Below the pieces are notes generated by a model that was given only the letters and a program-made list of their open reading frames with translations, was not told the origin of the DNA and ran no database searches. A DNA stretch of 64,000 bases from OLB7 sp966250335 (GTDB taxonomy: Bacteria; Bacteroidota; Ignavibacteria; OLB7): assembly GCA_966250335.1 (NCBI GenBank), contig CBINGZ010000017.1, forward strand, positions 33,563 through 97,562. Reading direction: 5' to 3'. A program made the position numbers and the translations under genes. Below are positions 1 through 10,250 of the stretch, piece after piece (position 1 is the first letter of the stretch; every line of letters begins with the position of its first letter).

Positions 1-483
1 GAGAACAAGGCTTGCGAAGGTCCACCCCACCATGTTCCCCCACCGCTCACGGACGATCTCATGGATCAGATGGAGCGAGAGATATCCGGTGATCAGCCCG
101 GTCCAGGCGAACGAGCCGATCATGAGAAGATCGAACCAGAGCGGGATGGCGGGATTCGCGCCGAGATGGACGAAGTCGGTGACGATATACGGCGCATTCG
201 GAAAGAAGAGAAGCCAGAAGAGCCCGGCGGCCGGGAGCGAGACGAACCGGCGGGCGCGATACGCGTCCCGGATATGGATCGCGGCCAGCAGCGGAAGCCA
301 GGCAAGAAAAAGATTCCAGATGAGGAAGGAGAAGGAGGGCGTTCCCAGCCAGACCGATCTGACGACCACGAGTCCGCAGCAGAACGCCGAGGCGACCGCC
401 AGCCAGGTCGTGACGAACCTGCGCCTGTCGAACCCGCCCGCGCCGCGCGGGCCGCCGTTGAAATCGGGAAGAAGTCTGTTCAT
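1..483 (-). CDS. DUF1361 family membrane protein (partial, C-terminus off left edge)
   Basis: I translated this gene by hand from the ATG at 483; 161 codons are open to the window edge and no stop is reached. The visible part has about four hydrophobic segments and the conserved blocks of DUF1361: WNLFLAWLPL, FFPNAPYIVTDFVHL and WFDLLMIGS. DUF1361 proteins are multi-pass inner-membrane proteins of unknown function. It starts 39 nt after the larC stop on the same strand and is probably the last gene of the plsY-gpsA-waaA-larC run. The family call is from motif recognition; no function can be given. Confidence 0.8.
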   Translation of the reverse strand, partial: MNRLLPDFNGGPRGAGGFDRRRFVTTWLAVASAFCCGLVVVRSVWLGTPSFSFLIWNLFLAWLPLLAAIHIRDAYRARRFVSLPAAGLFWLLFFPNAPYIVTDFVHLGANPAIPLWFDLLMIGSFAWTGLITGYLSLHLIHEIVRERWGNMVGWTFASLVL

Positions 484-522
484 GGATCGCAGATATACCT
501 ACTACATCGTATCGTGTTCAGA

Positions 523-1842
523 TCAGGCCCCGCCGCTCGCTCCCCGCGCAACCTCCGCAAGCTTCCGCAGAACGGTCTGCAGGGGGATCGACCGCTCGCG
601 CGCTATGCGGCGCGCCTCGTCGTATTCCGGCTGAACCCGTATCTCACCCGAGATCGTGATCCTCTTCATTCTGATCGGCCCGAACTCCGACGGGACAAGG
701 ATCTCCTCACGCGGGAGCTTCCGGCGGACCATCTCCTGGTACCGCACGCCGATTGTTGTCGTCTCGCGATATATCACCTTGGTCAGCTCGTCCACCGCTC
801 CGCTCGGGGCAAGCACCGTCAGGAGCATCCCCGGTCTCCCCTTCTTCATGATGACCGGGGTCACGAACGCATCCATCGCGCCGGTCTCCAGCAGCCGCTC
901 TATCAGAAACGGATAGACCTGCGGATTCATGTCGTCGATGTTCGACTCGATCAGCGTGATTGTATCGTGCTCCTCATCCCCCAGCAGTTCGCCGATCACC
1001 ACTCTCAGGAGGTTGGGACGGTCCGGCAGCTCGCGTGTTCCTGCTCCGAAGCCGACCCGCTCGATCTGCAGCCGCTCGTAGGCGAGCGCCCCCCGCGAGA
1101 GCCCCTTGACGATGCCGGCGCCGGTCGGCGTGGTCAGCTCGTACGGGAGATCGGTGAGACGTATCGGATATCCCTTCAGGATCTCCAGCGTCGCCGGAGC
1201 CGGCAGCGGCATCACGCCGTGCTGCGTCCTGATCATCCCCCCCGATCCAAGCGGGACGGCCGCCGAATAAACTTCATCGATACCGAGATGCCCAAGGCAG
1301 ATCGCCGTCGCCACCACATCGACGATCGAATCGAGCGCGCCGACCTCGTGGAAATGGACGTCGGCGACGTCGGTGTTGTGGATGCGCGCCTCGGCGATCG
1401 CGATCGCCCGGAAGATCTCCCTGGCCCGCTCCTTCACCTCGTCCGCCAGCTCGCTCCGGTCGATCATCTCCACTATCGACGCATAACTCGCGTGAGAATG
1501 ATTGGAGATTTCCCCGACCAGCACCGGATGCGCCGCGGCTCCTTCCTTCGAGACCGGCCTGAAGAGGCTCCCGCCGCTCTCGCCGCCGTGAAGATACCCG
1601 GCGACCGCCTCCTCCGGAGCCTCGGCGATCGGCCTGCCGTCGGGACCGGAGACGACGAACTTGGTGGCGTGGATCTGGCTGCGTACGATCGGGCGCGTGG
1701 AGACGCTCACCTGCCGTTCGGTCAGCCCCAGCCTGGCAAGCCCCTCCTCAATCACGCCGAGCGGAACCCCCGCATCGAGAAAGGCGCCGACGGCCATATC
1801 GCCGCTGATTCCGGAAAAGCAGTCGAAGTACGCGATCTTCAT
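523..1842 (-). CDS. larC: LarC, nickel-pincer cofactor nickel insertase
   Basis: This 439-residue protein opens with MKIAYFDCFSGISGDM and contains HFHEVGALDSIVDVV, both diagnostic of LarC (DUF111). In characterised systems LarC uses CTP to insert nickel into the pyridinium-bisthiocarboxylate nucleotide made by LarB and LarE, giving the cofactor of lactate racemase and related enzymes. In Lactobacillus plantarum the gene needs a frameshift to join two parts; here one uninterrupted frame covers both. No larA, larB or larE lies in the window. It starts 69 nt after the waaA stop and 39 nt before the DUF1361 gene, so it appears to be a co-transcribed passenger of a lipid operon. Confidence 0.9.
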   Translation of the reverse strand: MKIAYFDCFSGISGDMAVGAFLDAGVPLGVIEEGLARLGLTERQVSVSTRPIVRSQIHATKFVVSGPDGRPIAEAPEEAVAGYLHGGESGGSLFRPVSKEGAAAHPVLVGEISNHSHASYASIVEMIDRSELADEVKERAREIFRAIAIAEARIHNTDVADVHFHEVGALDSIVDVVATAICLGHLGIDEVYSAAVPLGSGGMIRTQHGVMPLPAPATLEILKGYPIRLTDLPYELTTPTGAGIVKGLSRGALAYERLQIERVGFGAGTRELPDRPNLLRVVIGELLGDEEHDTITLIESNIDDMNPQVYPFLIERLLETGAMDAFVTPVIMKKGRPGMLLTVLAPSGAVDELTKVIYRETTTIGVRYQEMVRRKLPREEILVPSEFGPIRMKRITISGEIRVQPEYDEARRIARERSIPLQTVLRKLAEVARGASGGA

Positions 1843-1911
1843 CTATGATATCCTGGGCGCCGATCGGGCGCGTAATGAATTCCAGTTCGTTCCGGCGGGG
1901 CCCGGCGACCT

Positions 1912-3228
1912 CTACGACGGCAAAGATAGAGCTTTCGACGCTCCGTTCCGGAGCAGCCCCCGACTCTCGATCGCCGCCAGCACCTTCTCCGTCCCCCCCT
2001 CCCTGGCAGCCACGAAACGGCGAGCCTCCTCACCCCTCCGTTTCCGCCCGGCCGGATCGGCCACAAGACGGCCGACCCCTTCGACCAGCTCCTCCCGGTT
2101 CCGCACGACCGTCAGAACCCCTTCACGATACATCTCCGAGGCGTCGCGCGAGCGTTCGATGCGGGGACCGCAGAATACGGGAATCCCGAACACCGCCGGC
2201 TCCAGAACGCTGTGCACCCCTTCTCCAAATGCCCCTCCCACATAGGCGATGTCACCTTCGGCGTAAAGCCCCGAAAGCATCCCGGTGCGATCGAGTATCA
2301 CGGTCGTCGGGACCTTCACCATATCGGCATCGGGCCGATCGATCGCGCTGAACCGGACGGAGCCGGGGAACCTGCGGAGCGACTCCTTCACATGCTCCTC
2401 TCCCGGCTCGTGCGGGACGACGACCAGGCTCACTCCGGCCCCTATCGCCGCCAGCAGCTCCTCGTCCGGGGTCCAGCTGCTCCCGGCGATCAGGAGCGGT
2501 CCCTGCTCGCGCATCCGTTTCCAGAGGGAGGTTCCCGACCGGGAGGCGGCACGGGCCCGACCGGCAACGCGGTCGTAGCGGGTATCGCCGCAGACCACGA
2601 CCGGAACGTCGGGCGCCAGCCGCTGGAACGCGGCGCGATCGTCGTCGCCTACCGCGCAGATCAGCGACAGCTCCCCGTAGAGCCATGCAAAGAAGGGACG
2701 GGCAAGGGGATTGAAACGTGACGAATCGCTTCGAAGCACGCCGCAGGCCAGCACGACCGGAATCGATCGCCGCCGCGCCTGCGCCAGAAGCTCAGGCCAG
2801 AGGTCGTATCGGATAACGATAATCAGATCCGGAGCGAGAGCATCGAGGAAGTCGGACATCTCCCCGGGAAGGTCGCGGGGGAGATAGCCCGCCGCGTCGA
2901 CGAAGGGATAGGCCCCCTGCTGCTCGACACCGCTCGAAGAAAAGAAGGATGCGGTGATCAGGGCCCCCGGCTCTCGGCCTCGGAGCGCCTCGATCAACGG
3001 TTTTGCCTGCTCGAACTCGCCGACCGACGCCGCGTGAACGTGGACCCGCAGCGGAGGGTCGCCGGAAGGGATCGCGGAGAACCGGGAGCGCCACTCCCTG
3101 CGGCCGGCGACCCCACGGCGTCCCTTCGGGGAACGGAGCGCCGCGACCCTGAGCGCGGCGGAGAGAAGCGGGCGGACGAGATACCGGTAGAGGGGGGGAA
3201 CGCTTCCCCGGCCCTTCCTCACATCCAT
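1912..3228 (-). CDS. waaA: 3-deoxy-D-manno-octulosonic acid (Kdo) transferase
   Basis: WaaA (KdtA) transfers Kdo from CMP-Kdo to lipid IVA at the inner membrane, the first step of LPS inner-core assembly. The 438-residue protein has a membrane-anchoring N-terminus (LYRYLVRPLLSAALR), the acceptor-side motif HAASVGEFEQAKPLI with the conserved Glu, and the C-terminal nucleotide-sugar motif GGAFGEGVHSVLEP. Its ATG overlaps the end of gpsA by 10 nt, so the two are translationally coupled. It shows that the organism makes Kdo-type LPS, in agreement with the heptosyltransferase and LpxL-like genes at 16-18 kb. Kdo transfer number (mono or bifunctional) cannot be read from sequence. Confidence 0.92.
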   Translation of the reverse strand: MDVRKGRGSVPPLYRYLVRPLLSAALRVAALRSPKGRRGVAGRREWRSRFSAIPSGDPPLRVHVHAASVGEFEQAKPLIEALRGREPGALITASFFSSSGVEQQGAYPFVDAAGYLPRDLPGEMSDFLDALAPDLIIVIRYDLWPELLAQARRRSIPVVLACGVLRSDSSRFNPLARPFFAWLYGELSLICAVGDDDRAAFQRLAPDVPVVVCGDTRYDRVAGRARAASRSGTSLWKRMREQGPLLIAGSSWTPDEELLAAIGAGVSLVVVPHEPGEEHVKESLRRFPGSVRFSAIDRPDADMVKVPTTVILDRTGMLSGLYAEGDIAYVGGAFGEGVHSVLEPAVFGIPVFCGPRIERSRDASEMYREGVLTVVRNREELVEGVGRLVADPAGRKRRGEEARRFVAAREGGTEKVLAAIESRGLLRNGASKALSLPS

Positions 3229-4217
3229 ACTTCCTGTTTCGTCTCGCGCGTCATCAGACGGTGCGTGGCGACCCGGGGATCCTTCCCCTGGAAGAGTATG
3301 CGATAGACCTCGTTGGTAATGGGCATCTCCACACCACAGCGCCCGGCAAGCTGGAAGGCGGAGTCGGTCGTGCTCACCCCTTCGGCGACCATATCCATTT
3401 CGGCGATGATCTCCTCCAGTTTCCGTCCCGATCCGATCTGTTCCCCCACGTAGCGGTTCCGGCTGTGACGGCTGAAGCAGGTGACGACAAGATCGCCGAG
3501 ACCGGAGAGTCCGCTGAAGGTCTCATGGTCGGCGCCGAGGGTCACCCCCATTCTGGTGATCTCCGCCAGACCGCGCGTGACGAGCGCCGCCTTCGTGTTG
3601 TCGCCGAAGCCGAGGCCGTCGATGATCCCGGCGCAGAGGGCGATGACGTTCTTCAACGCTCCCCCCAGCTCCACGCCGACGATATCGGGACTGCTGTAGA
3701 CACGAAGGGTGTCGGTGGTGAAGAGATCGCGGACGGCATCGGCGTTCGCCGTGCTGCGCGAGGCGGCCACCACCAGCGTCGGGATGCCGCGCGACACCTC
3801 CTCGGCATGACTCGGGCCGGAGAGGCAGACGAACCTGTCAGGGTCGACGCCGTGCGACTCGGCCACCATCTCGCTGATTCTCTTGAGTGTTCCCCGCTCA
3901 ATCCCCTTGGAGGCGCTGACGACGACGGCATTAGCGATATCGGCCGCGGAGAGCCCCGCCAGGGTCTCCCGGATATTCTGCGTCGGGGTAGCGATCACGA
4001 TGACGGAAGCGCCCGCGGTCTCGGCAACGCTCTCGACGGTCCGGAGTTTCGGCGGGAAGGGGATGCCGGGAAGGTAGCGGCGATTCTCACGGTCGGCCCG
4101 CATGCGGGCGCGCTGTTCTTCGCCGTGCCCCCAGAGAAGCACGTCGTGACCGAGCTGCGCAAGGTGTACGGCCAGAGTCGTCCCCCAGCTTCCCGCACCG
4201 ATAAACCCGACCTTCAT
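3219..4217 (-). CDS. gpsA: NAD(P)-dependent glycerol-3-phosphate dehydrogenase
   Basis: GpsA reduces dihydroxyacetone phosphate to sn-glycerol 3-phosphate, the backbone used by the neighbouring acyltransferase PlsY. The 332-residue protein starts with the Rossmann motif GFIGAGSWGTTLAVHL, carries LSGPSHAEEVSRG, and has the catalytic-lysine block GVELGGALKNVIALCAGI followed by GDNTKAALVTRG. Length and motif order are those of the whole family. It begins 9 nt after plsY ends and overlaps waaA by 10 nt, so plsY-gpsA-waaA is a tight operon linking phospholipid and LPS synthesis. Confidence 0.95.
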   Translation of the reverse strand: MKVGFIGAGSWGTTLAVHLAQLGHDVLLWGHGEEQRARMRADRENRRYLPGIPFPPKLRTVESVAETAGASVIVIATPTQNIRETLAGLSAADIANAVVVSASKGIERGTLKRISEMVAESHGVDPDRFVCLSGPSHAEEVSRGIPTLVVAASRSTANADAVRDLFTTDTLRVYSSPDIVGVELGGALKNVIALCAGIIDGLGFGDNTKAALVTRGLAEITRMGVTLGADHETFSGLSGLGDLVVTCFSRHSRNRYVGEQIGSGRKLEEIIAEMDMVAEGVSTTDSAFQLAGRCGVEMPITNEVYRILFQGKDPRVATHRLMTRETKQEVWM

Positions 4218-4226
4218 GGGGGACGC

Positions 4227-4892
4227 CTATTTTCGAAAGAGCCAGAGTTTCGTGAAGCGGTTCTCCCTCCCCTCCGCCAGCCTCCGGATGTTCGCGCGGT
4301 GGGTGTAGATCAGAAGAAGGGCCAGCGATATGCAGAAGATCATCAGGGTGTGATACCCCTCGATCTGGATGTTGAGCACGTTGTAGCGGAAGACCATCGT
4401 GGTCGGCAGCGATATGGCGGCGACGATGGAGCCGAGCGAGATATAGCCGGAGGCGACGACCACCAGAATGAAGAGCCCGGCGGCCACGGCCACCTCCACG
4501 GGAGTGATCCCTATCAGGATGCCGAGCGCCGTATTGATCCCCTTCCCCCCTCTGAACCCCGCAAAGGCGGTCCAGATATGCCCCAGCACCGCCGAGATGC
4601 CGGCGATGATCTTCACGATCGTGATATCCTCGAACGGCGTCGCGTTGTGGAACGGCAGCGGTCCCTCGAAGAGATACATGGCGATCGCCACGGCGGCGAT
4701 CCCCTTCAGAATGTCGACGACCTGGACGATAACCCCGGCCTTCCATCCCAGCACACGGAACGTGTTCGTGCTTCCCATGTTGCCGCTCCCCTTCTCCCTG
4801 ATATCGAAGCCGAAGAAGAGCTTGCTGATGATGACCGCCGTCGGAATCGATCCGAGCAGATAGCCGACGATGACGATGAGTGCGATTTGCAT
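4227..4892 (-). CDS. plsY: Glycerol-3-phosphate acyltransferase PlsY
   Basis: PlsY is an inner-membrane enzyme that moves the acyl group from acyl-phosphate (made by PlsX) to glycerol 3-phosphate, giving lysophosphatidic acid. The 221-residue protein is strongly hydrophobic and has the three family motifs: GSGNMGSTNTFRVLG, GHIWTAFAGFRGGKGINTA and a late RLAEGRENRF. It is the first gene of the minus-strand operon with gpsA 9 nt downstream; plsX is not in the window. It is divergent from the ClpB-like gene, and I could not find a convincing -7 element for it in the shared 567-nt intergenic region. Confidence 0.95.
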   Translation of the reverse strand: MQIALIVIVGYLLGSIPTAVIISKLFFGFDIREKGSGNMGSTNTFRVLGWKAGVIVQVVDILKGIAAVAIAMYLFEGPLPFHNATPFEDITIVKIIAGISAVLGHIWTAFAGFRGGKGINTALGILIGITPVEVAVAAGLFILVVVASGYISLGSIVAAISLPTTMVFRYNVLNIQIEGYHTLMIFCISLALLLIYTHRANIRRLAEGRENRFTKLWLFRK

Positions 4893-5187
4893 CTATACGG
4901 TACTCGAAAAACAACCTCACAACTCTGCCGTCACCTTTGCGCCCAACGGCGCCTTTTCAGTGCGCGGACAGAACCCTAAAATACCGAAGTAGGGACCGGC
5001 GATCAACAGGAGTCTTCGGTCTTCAGGGAAGATCGTCGGCGTCGGTCCCGCGCCGGCCTCCGTGAGGGGCTGCCGGCGACCCGGTCCCGTGGATGTGACG
5101 GATGCGGAGTTCGTTGATTGGAAGGGGGCGGGAGCCCCCGATTACAGCCATTTACCGTTGCCGATACCACCGGAGGATTTCAGCCCG

Positions 5188-5195
5188 TAAATTTG
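5188..5195 (+). promoter_or_regulatory. Bacteroidota-type -7 element (TAAATTTG) for the ClpB-like gene
   Basis: TAAATTTG fits the TAnnTTTG -7 consensus. The nearest upstream TTG (5158-5160) is 27 nt away, longer than the usual 19-21, so the -33 box is weak or absent. A start near 5201 would place all of the inverted repeats from 5208 onward in the transcript. Confidence 0.45.
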
Positions 5196-5207
5196 CCGCG
5201 GCCATAT

Positions 5208-5405
5208 GCAACAATCCCCCTCCCCCGTTCGTGCCCCTGTGGTCGCCCGCCGGTGGAAGGGTGCCAGCGTAATGAATTGTTGCGCGTGCGGGGAACGCCC
5301 GGCAGCGTCCCCGCACGATCCTGTTCCGCCCCCTCCTGCGGGTTCCGACGGAGAGGGGGGATCATCACGAGATCGTTCGGAACCGGGGCTCATCCCCGCC
5401 GGTTC
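5208..5405 (+). promoter_or_regulatory. Structured 5' leader with two mutually exclusive hairpins
   Basis: Four perfect stems are visible: GCAACAAT 5208-5215 with 5276-5283; CGTGCGGGGA 5285-5294 with 5308-5317 (10 bp, 13-nt loop); GGTTCCGA 5341-5348 with 5377-5384; and GAACCGG 5380-5386 with 5399-5405. The last two share bases 5380-5384, so only one can form at a time, as in attenuators, riboswitches and RNA thermometers. The ribosome binding site of the gene is 45 nt further on. No known riboswitch class is recognised. The pairings are seen directly; the regulatory role is inference. Confidence 0.5.
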
Positions 5406-5459
5406 TCCATCGTGGAAGGAGTTCTTCACGCCGTGCCGTTTTCATAAGGGAGGAGTACC

Positions 5460-6797
<1,338 letters not shown>

Positions 6798-6824
6798 TCC
6801 TCCCCCCCCTTCCCCAGATCCCAC

Positions 6825-6851
6825 GGGCCGGGGCTCTTTGCTCCCCGGCCC
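6825..6851 (+). terminator. Hairpin terminator after the ClpB-like gene
   Basis: A perfect 9-bp GC stem (GGGCCGGGG 6825-6833 with CCCCGGCCC 6843-6851, 9-nt loop) lies 28 nt after the stop. There is no T-run after it. Confidence 0.6.
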
Positions 6852-7004
6852 GGCCGATCAATGTCAAAATTCTCCCGTTGCGCCGCCGGTCATCCGTAAC
6901 TAATTATATCATACCGATATGATTCGGCTCCTGCCGTGTCCTATTCCGGCCGGCTCACCGGCGCGAATCGTCCATAACTTCCCTCCCGTTTTCCGGACCG
7001 TCGA

Positions 7005-9338
7005 ATGAACGTACGCGGATCTTTTCCGTTCCTTCTCCTCATGCTCCTCTGTGCCGTCGAGGCCCGGGCGGTCACGATCTCCGGGATCGTCTCGGAGCTT
7101 GCATCGGGCGAAGTCGTGATCGGGGCCACCGTCGCACTCTATGCGGACAGCACCCTGAGCGGCAGACCGCTGCGCGGGGCGATCTCCAACAAGTACGGCT
7201 TCTACTCCATCGCGGACCTGGAGCCGGGAGATTATTATCTCACAGTCCGATCCGTCGGCTACAAGCGGATGAGCCGGGCTCTCACCGTGGAGGCGGGAGG
7301 AGAGGATAGAAGGATCGACATCAAGCTGGAGACGCAGGACGTCCAGGGACGGGAGATCGTGGTGGAGGGGGATCGCGAGCCGAGCAAGACGGCGACGATC
7401 AGCGCGGTGGAGATCAAGCCGCAGTTCGTGCAGCAGATGCCGTCGCTCGGCGGCGAACCCGATATCTTCAGAACCCTTCAGCTCCTGCCGGGGGTTAAGT
7501 CGGGAAGCGAGGTTTCCAGCGGACTCTATGTCCGGGGCGGCTCCCCCGACCAGAACCTGATCCTGCTCGACGGCGTCATCGTCTACAACCCGCTCCACCT
7601 CTTCGGCTTCCTCAGCTCCTTCAACGCCGACGCCGTGCGCGACATCAAGCTGATCAAGGGAGCGTTCCCCGCCGAGTACGGCGGACGCCTCTCCAGCGTG
7701 ATCGACATGACGATGCGCGAGGGGACCAAGGAGAAGATCTCCGGCTCCGGCGGCATCAGCCTGATCAACTCCCGCCTGACCGTGGAGGGGCCGATCGACG
7801 AGAACTCCTCGTTCATGATCTCCGGCCGGCGGATGTATCTGGATCTGATCCTTCTTGCAGCGACCAACCCCGATGAAGTACCGCGATATTATTTCTACGA
7901 CCTCAACGGCAAGGTCAACTACTCTCTGGGAGAGAGCGACAGGCTCTACCTGAGCGGATACTTCGGGCAGGATGTGCTGGGCGCCCCACCGGAGGAGGAC
8001 GATCACTTCGAGCTCGACTGGGGGAACGCCACGGGGAACCTCCGCTGGATGCATATCGTCTCCCCGAGCGTCTTCACCAACTTCTCCGCCATCTTCACGA
8101 ACTACGGGTTCTCCACGCTGCTGCAGGAGGACTCGGAGAACTCAAGTGTCGCATCGGGATTCAAATCGGTCTCCGGCATCCGCGACTTCACCCTGCGCGG
8201 GGAGGTGCAGATCTTCCCCGGCGAACACCATGTGATCAAGAGCGGTATCGAGGCGACGCACCACAGGTTCCGCGCCGACGCCACGGCCGAGGTGGGACAG
8301 TTCGGCAGAATCGACAGAGATCCGACCACGCTCACCTCGCTCGATGCGGCGTTCTACCTGCAGGACGAATGGACGATCACCCCGCGCCTTGCCGCAAATA
8401 TCGGCACGCGACTCTATTATTTCGACGGCGGAAACTACTTCCGCGTGGAGCCGCGACTTTCGCTCGCCTACTCGCTGACGGAGGATCTCACCATGAAGGG
8501 AGCCTTCTCCATCGGCAACCAGTTCCTCCATCTCATCACCAGAAACGACATCACCCTCCCCACCGACGTCTGGTTCCCCTCCACCGCCACCGTGAAGCCG
8601 AGCGAGGCGATCCAGGGGGTGCTCGGGGTCGAGACCTTTCTGGGCCGGGACCGGGACTACCTGCTGACGGTGGAGGGGTATTACAAGAAGATGTCGAACC
8701 TGCTGGAGTACAAGGATACCGCGTCGTTCTCGCTCGACGTCCCGCTGGAATCCTCCTTCACCGTCGGGAACGGCGAGGCGTACGGCGTGGAGTTCTTCCT
8801 GAACAAGCAGATCGGCGCCATCACCGGGTGGATCGGCTACACCCTCTCCTGGACCCGACGCACCTTCCCCGAACTGAACAACGGAAAGCCGTTCTATCCC
8901 CGTTACGACAGACGGCACGACGCCTCGCTCGTCCTCACCTACAAGATCGGCGACTCGTGGGAGCTGGGCGCCTCGTGGGTCTACGGCACCGGCCAGGCGT
9001 TCACCGTGCCGACGGGACAGTACCAGTTTCAGCCGATCGACGACCAGTACTACTGGGGCCAGACGACCTTCGACTACAGCGAGCGGAACGGGTACAGGAT
9101 CCCCGCCTTCCACAAGCTCGACCTGAACTTCATGCACTCCTATTCCTGGTTCGGGCTGCCGTGGCAGCTTTCGCTCAATATCTACAACGTCTACAGCCGC
9201 AGGAACGTCTTCGCGCAGTTCACAACCACCGAGGGAGAATACGATCAGGAGACGGGGGAGTATATCGAGCATGTCGTCCTCAAGCGGATCACCCTCTTCC
9301 CGATCATCCCGACCGTGGGCCTCAGCTTCAAATTCTGA
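7005..9338 (+). CDS. TonB-dependent receptor with carboxypeptidase-regulatory-like domain
   Basis: This 777-residue outer-membrane receptor has a signal peptide (residues 1-22), then a CarboxypepD-regulatory-like domain (about 23-105, with GFYSIADLEPGDYYLTV), a plug domain with LLPGVKSGSEVSSGLYVRGG and ILLDGVIVYNPLHLFG, and a long beta-barrel ending in GLSFKF, a typical outer-membrane C-terminus with terminal Phe. Such receptors import a ligand using energy passed by TonB. The next gene encodes a DUF4249 lipoprotein 9 nt downstream; this receptor-DUF4249 pairing is common in Bacteroidota and the two probably act together. The substrate is unknown. It is much shorter than the two receptors at 25-32 kb and belongs to a different subfamily. 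Confidence 0.9.
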   Translation: MNVRGSFPFLLLMLLCAVEARAVTISGIVSELASGEVVIGATVALYADSTLSGRPLRGAISNKYGFYSIADLEPGDYYLTVRSVGYKRMSRALTVEAGGEDRRIDIKLETQDVQGREIVVEGDREPSKTATISAVEIKPQFVQQMPSLGGEPDIFRTLQLLPGVKSGSEVSSGLYVRGGSPDQNLILLDGVIVYNPLHLFGFLSSFNADAVRDIKLIKGAFPAEYGGRLSSVIDMTMREGTKEKISGSGGISLINSRLTVEGPIDENSSFMISGRRMYLDLILLAATNPDEVPRYYFYDLNGKVNYSLGESDRLYLSGYFGQDVLGAPPEEDDHFELDWGNATGNLRWMHIVSPSVFTNFSAIFTNYGFSTLLQEDSENSSVASGFKSVSGIRDFTLRGEVQIFPGEHHVIKSGIEATHHRFRADATAEVGQFGRIDRDPTTLTSLDAAFYLQDEWTITPRLAANIGTRLYYFDGGNYFRVEPRLSLAYSLTEDLTMKGAFSIGNQFLHLITRNDITLPTDVWFPSTATVKPSEAIQGVLGVETFLGRDRDYLLTVEGYYKKMSNLLEYKDTASFSLDVPLESSFTVGNGEAYGVEFFLNKQIGAITGWIGYTLSWTRRTFPELNNGKPFYPRYDRRHDASLVLTYKIGDSWELGASWVYGTGQAFTVPTGQYQFQPIDDQYYWGQTTFDYSERNGYRIPAFHKLDLNFMHSYSWFGLPWQLSLNIYNVYSRRNVFAQFTTTEGEYDQETGEYIEHVVLKRITLFPIIPTVGLSFKF

Positions 9339-9347
9339 TCGACACGT

Positions 9348-10211
9348 ATGAACATCACACGATATATCCCGGCCGGACTCGTCGCCTTCCTGACCCTTGC
9401 GGCGTTCGCGGCGGGGGGGTGCGAGGAGACCGTGGCCCCCACCGATCTGGTCTATGTGGAACGGATGGTGGTGCGGGGAGCGATCTCCCCGGCGAAACCG
9501 GTCGACAGCATCCGGTTCAGCCGCACGCTGCCGCTGAACATGATCTACGATTCGGCCGCCGCCGAGCTCACCGACGTGACCGGAAGCGTCGATGGCGGAG
9601 GAAGATCGTATCCGCTCCGGCATATCGGACACGGATATTACAAAGCCGAGGGACTGATACCTGTCGCCGGCGAGGTCTACACGCTCAGGGCCGACTGGAG
9701 AGGAAGGAAGGTGAGCGCAACCACGCGCGTCCCGATCGGAGGGATCGTCGATTCGATAGTGATGAAGGGAGTGGTGCCCTCCTTCTGGGAGGCTGCGGAG
9801 CTCGATTCGATCTACAGAGTGGAGGCGTTCCTACGGCCGTCGCGGGGGGAGGTCTACGGTATGTCGTACGAGGTGACGGTCGAGGAGCCGGGCGGCGGAA
9901 CGATCACCAACGTCGTCAGCTTCGTCTACAACAGCACGCTTCCCAAATGGGACGACACGCTTTCGGACGGAAGGCTCAAGGTGGAAGCGGGTCAGCATGC
10001 CTATATCTACTATCCCCCTCCCTTTACCGGCAAACTCCTCCTCTACTCGTTCGACGAGCCGTACTACGACTTCGCGCAGACCTACTACCGCGATTCGGAC
10101 CAAGGTCCGTTTTCGAACGGTGAGGAGTCGATCCGCTGGAACATTCAGGGGGATGGGATCGGACTCTTCATAGGAGTATCGGTCACCGAGATACCGTTCA
10201 AGTGGGACTAG
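9348..10211 (+). CDS. DUF4249 family lipoprotein, partner of the upstream receptor
   Basis: The 287-residue protein begins with a lipoprotein signal peptide ending in AAFAAGGC (Cys25), followed by an extracytoplasmic beta-rich region with DUF4249 features: an early 'VYVERMVVRGAISPAKPVDSI' type strand, a middle 'GEVYTLRADWRG' segment, and a late YYDFAQTYYRDSD region. DUF4249 proteins are encoded next to SusC-like TonB receptors in Bacteroidota and are thought to sit on them as surface or periplasmic accessories. It follows the receptor by 9 nt, so the two form an operon, and it ends at a strong bidirectional hairpin. Confidence 0.8.
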   Translation: MNITRYIPAGLVAFLTLAAFAAGGCEETVAPTDLVYVERMVVRGAISPAKPVDSIRFSRTLPLNMIYDSAAAELTDVTGSVDGGGRSYPLRHIGHGYYKAEGLIPVAGEVYTLRADWRGRKVSATTRVPIGGIVDSIVMKGVVPSFWEAAELDSIYRVEAFLRPSRGEVYGMSYEVTVEEPGGGTITNVVSFVYNSTLPKWDDTLSDGRLKVEAGQHAYIYYPPPFTGKLLLYSFDEPYYDFAQTYYRDSDQGPFSNGEESIRWNIQGDGIGLFIGVSVTEIPFKWD

Positions 10212-10225
10212 GAAGGTATGAGGCG

Positions 10226-10249
10226 CCCCGCCGGTCGTTTCCGGCGGGG
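10226..10249. terminator. Bidirectional hairpin between convergent genes
   Basis: CCCCGCCGG 10226-10234 pairs perfectly with CCGGCGGGG 10241-10249 around loop TCGTTT. It lies between the stop of the DUF4249 gene (plus) and the stop of the barrel gene (minus, stop codon at 10251-10253), so it can serve both. Confidence 0.8.
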
Positions 10250-10250
10250 A

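Larger units (their letters stand above)
4893..5459. other. Divergent intergenic region with many inverted repeats
   Basis: There is no credible gene here: the open frames show no recognisable motif and run across the inverted repeats. Perfect inverted repeats are at 4983-4989/5014-5020 (ACCGAAG/CTTCGGT), 5124-5129/5134-5139 (GGGGGC/GCCCCC), 5208-5215/5276-5283, 5285-5294/5308-5317, 5341-5348/5377-5384 and 5380-5386/5399-5405. The last four lie downstream of a -7 promoter motif and would be in the leader of the ClpB-like gene. I looked for RNase P, tmRNA, SRP and 6S signatures and saw none. Confidence 0.7.

Noticed and set aside
61..1848. 595-codon plus-strand open frame opposite larC
   Set aside because: It is the high-GC antisense shadow of larC and has no recognisable domain; the minus-strand frame carries family motifs.
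4893..5459. Possible RNase P, tmRNA, SRP or 6S RNA gene in the hairpin-rich leader
   Set aside because: None of the conserved sequences of these RNAs was found on either strand; GTGCCAGC at about 5261-5268 resembles a 16S segment only by chance.
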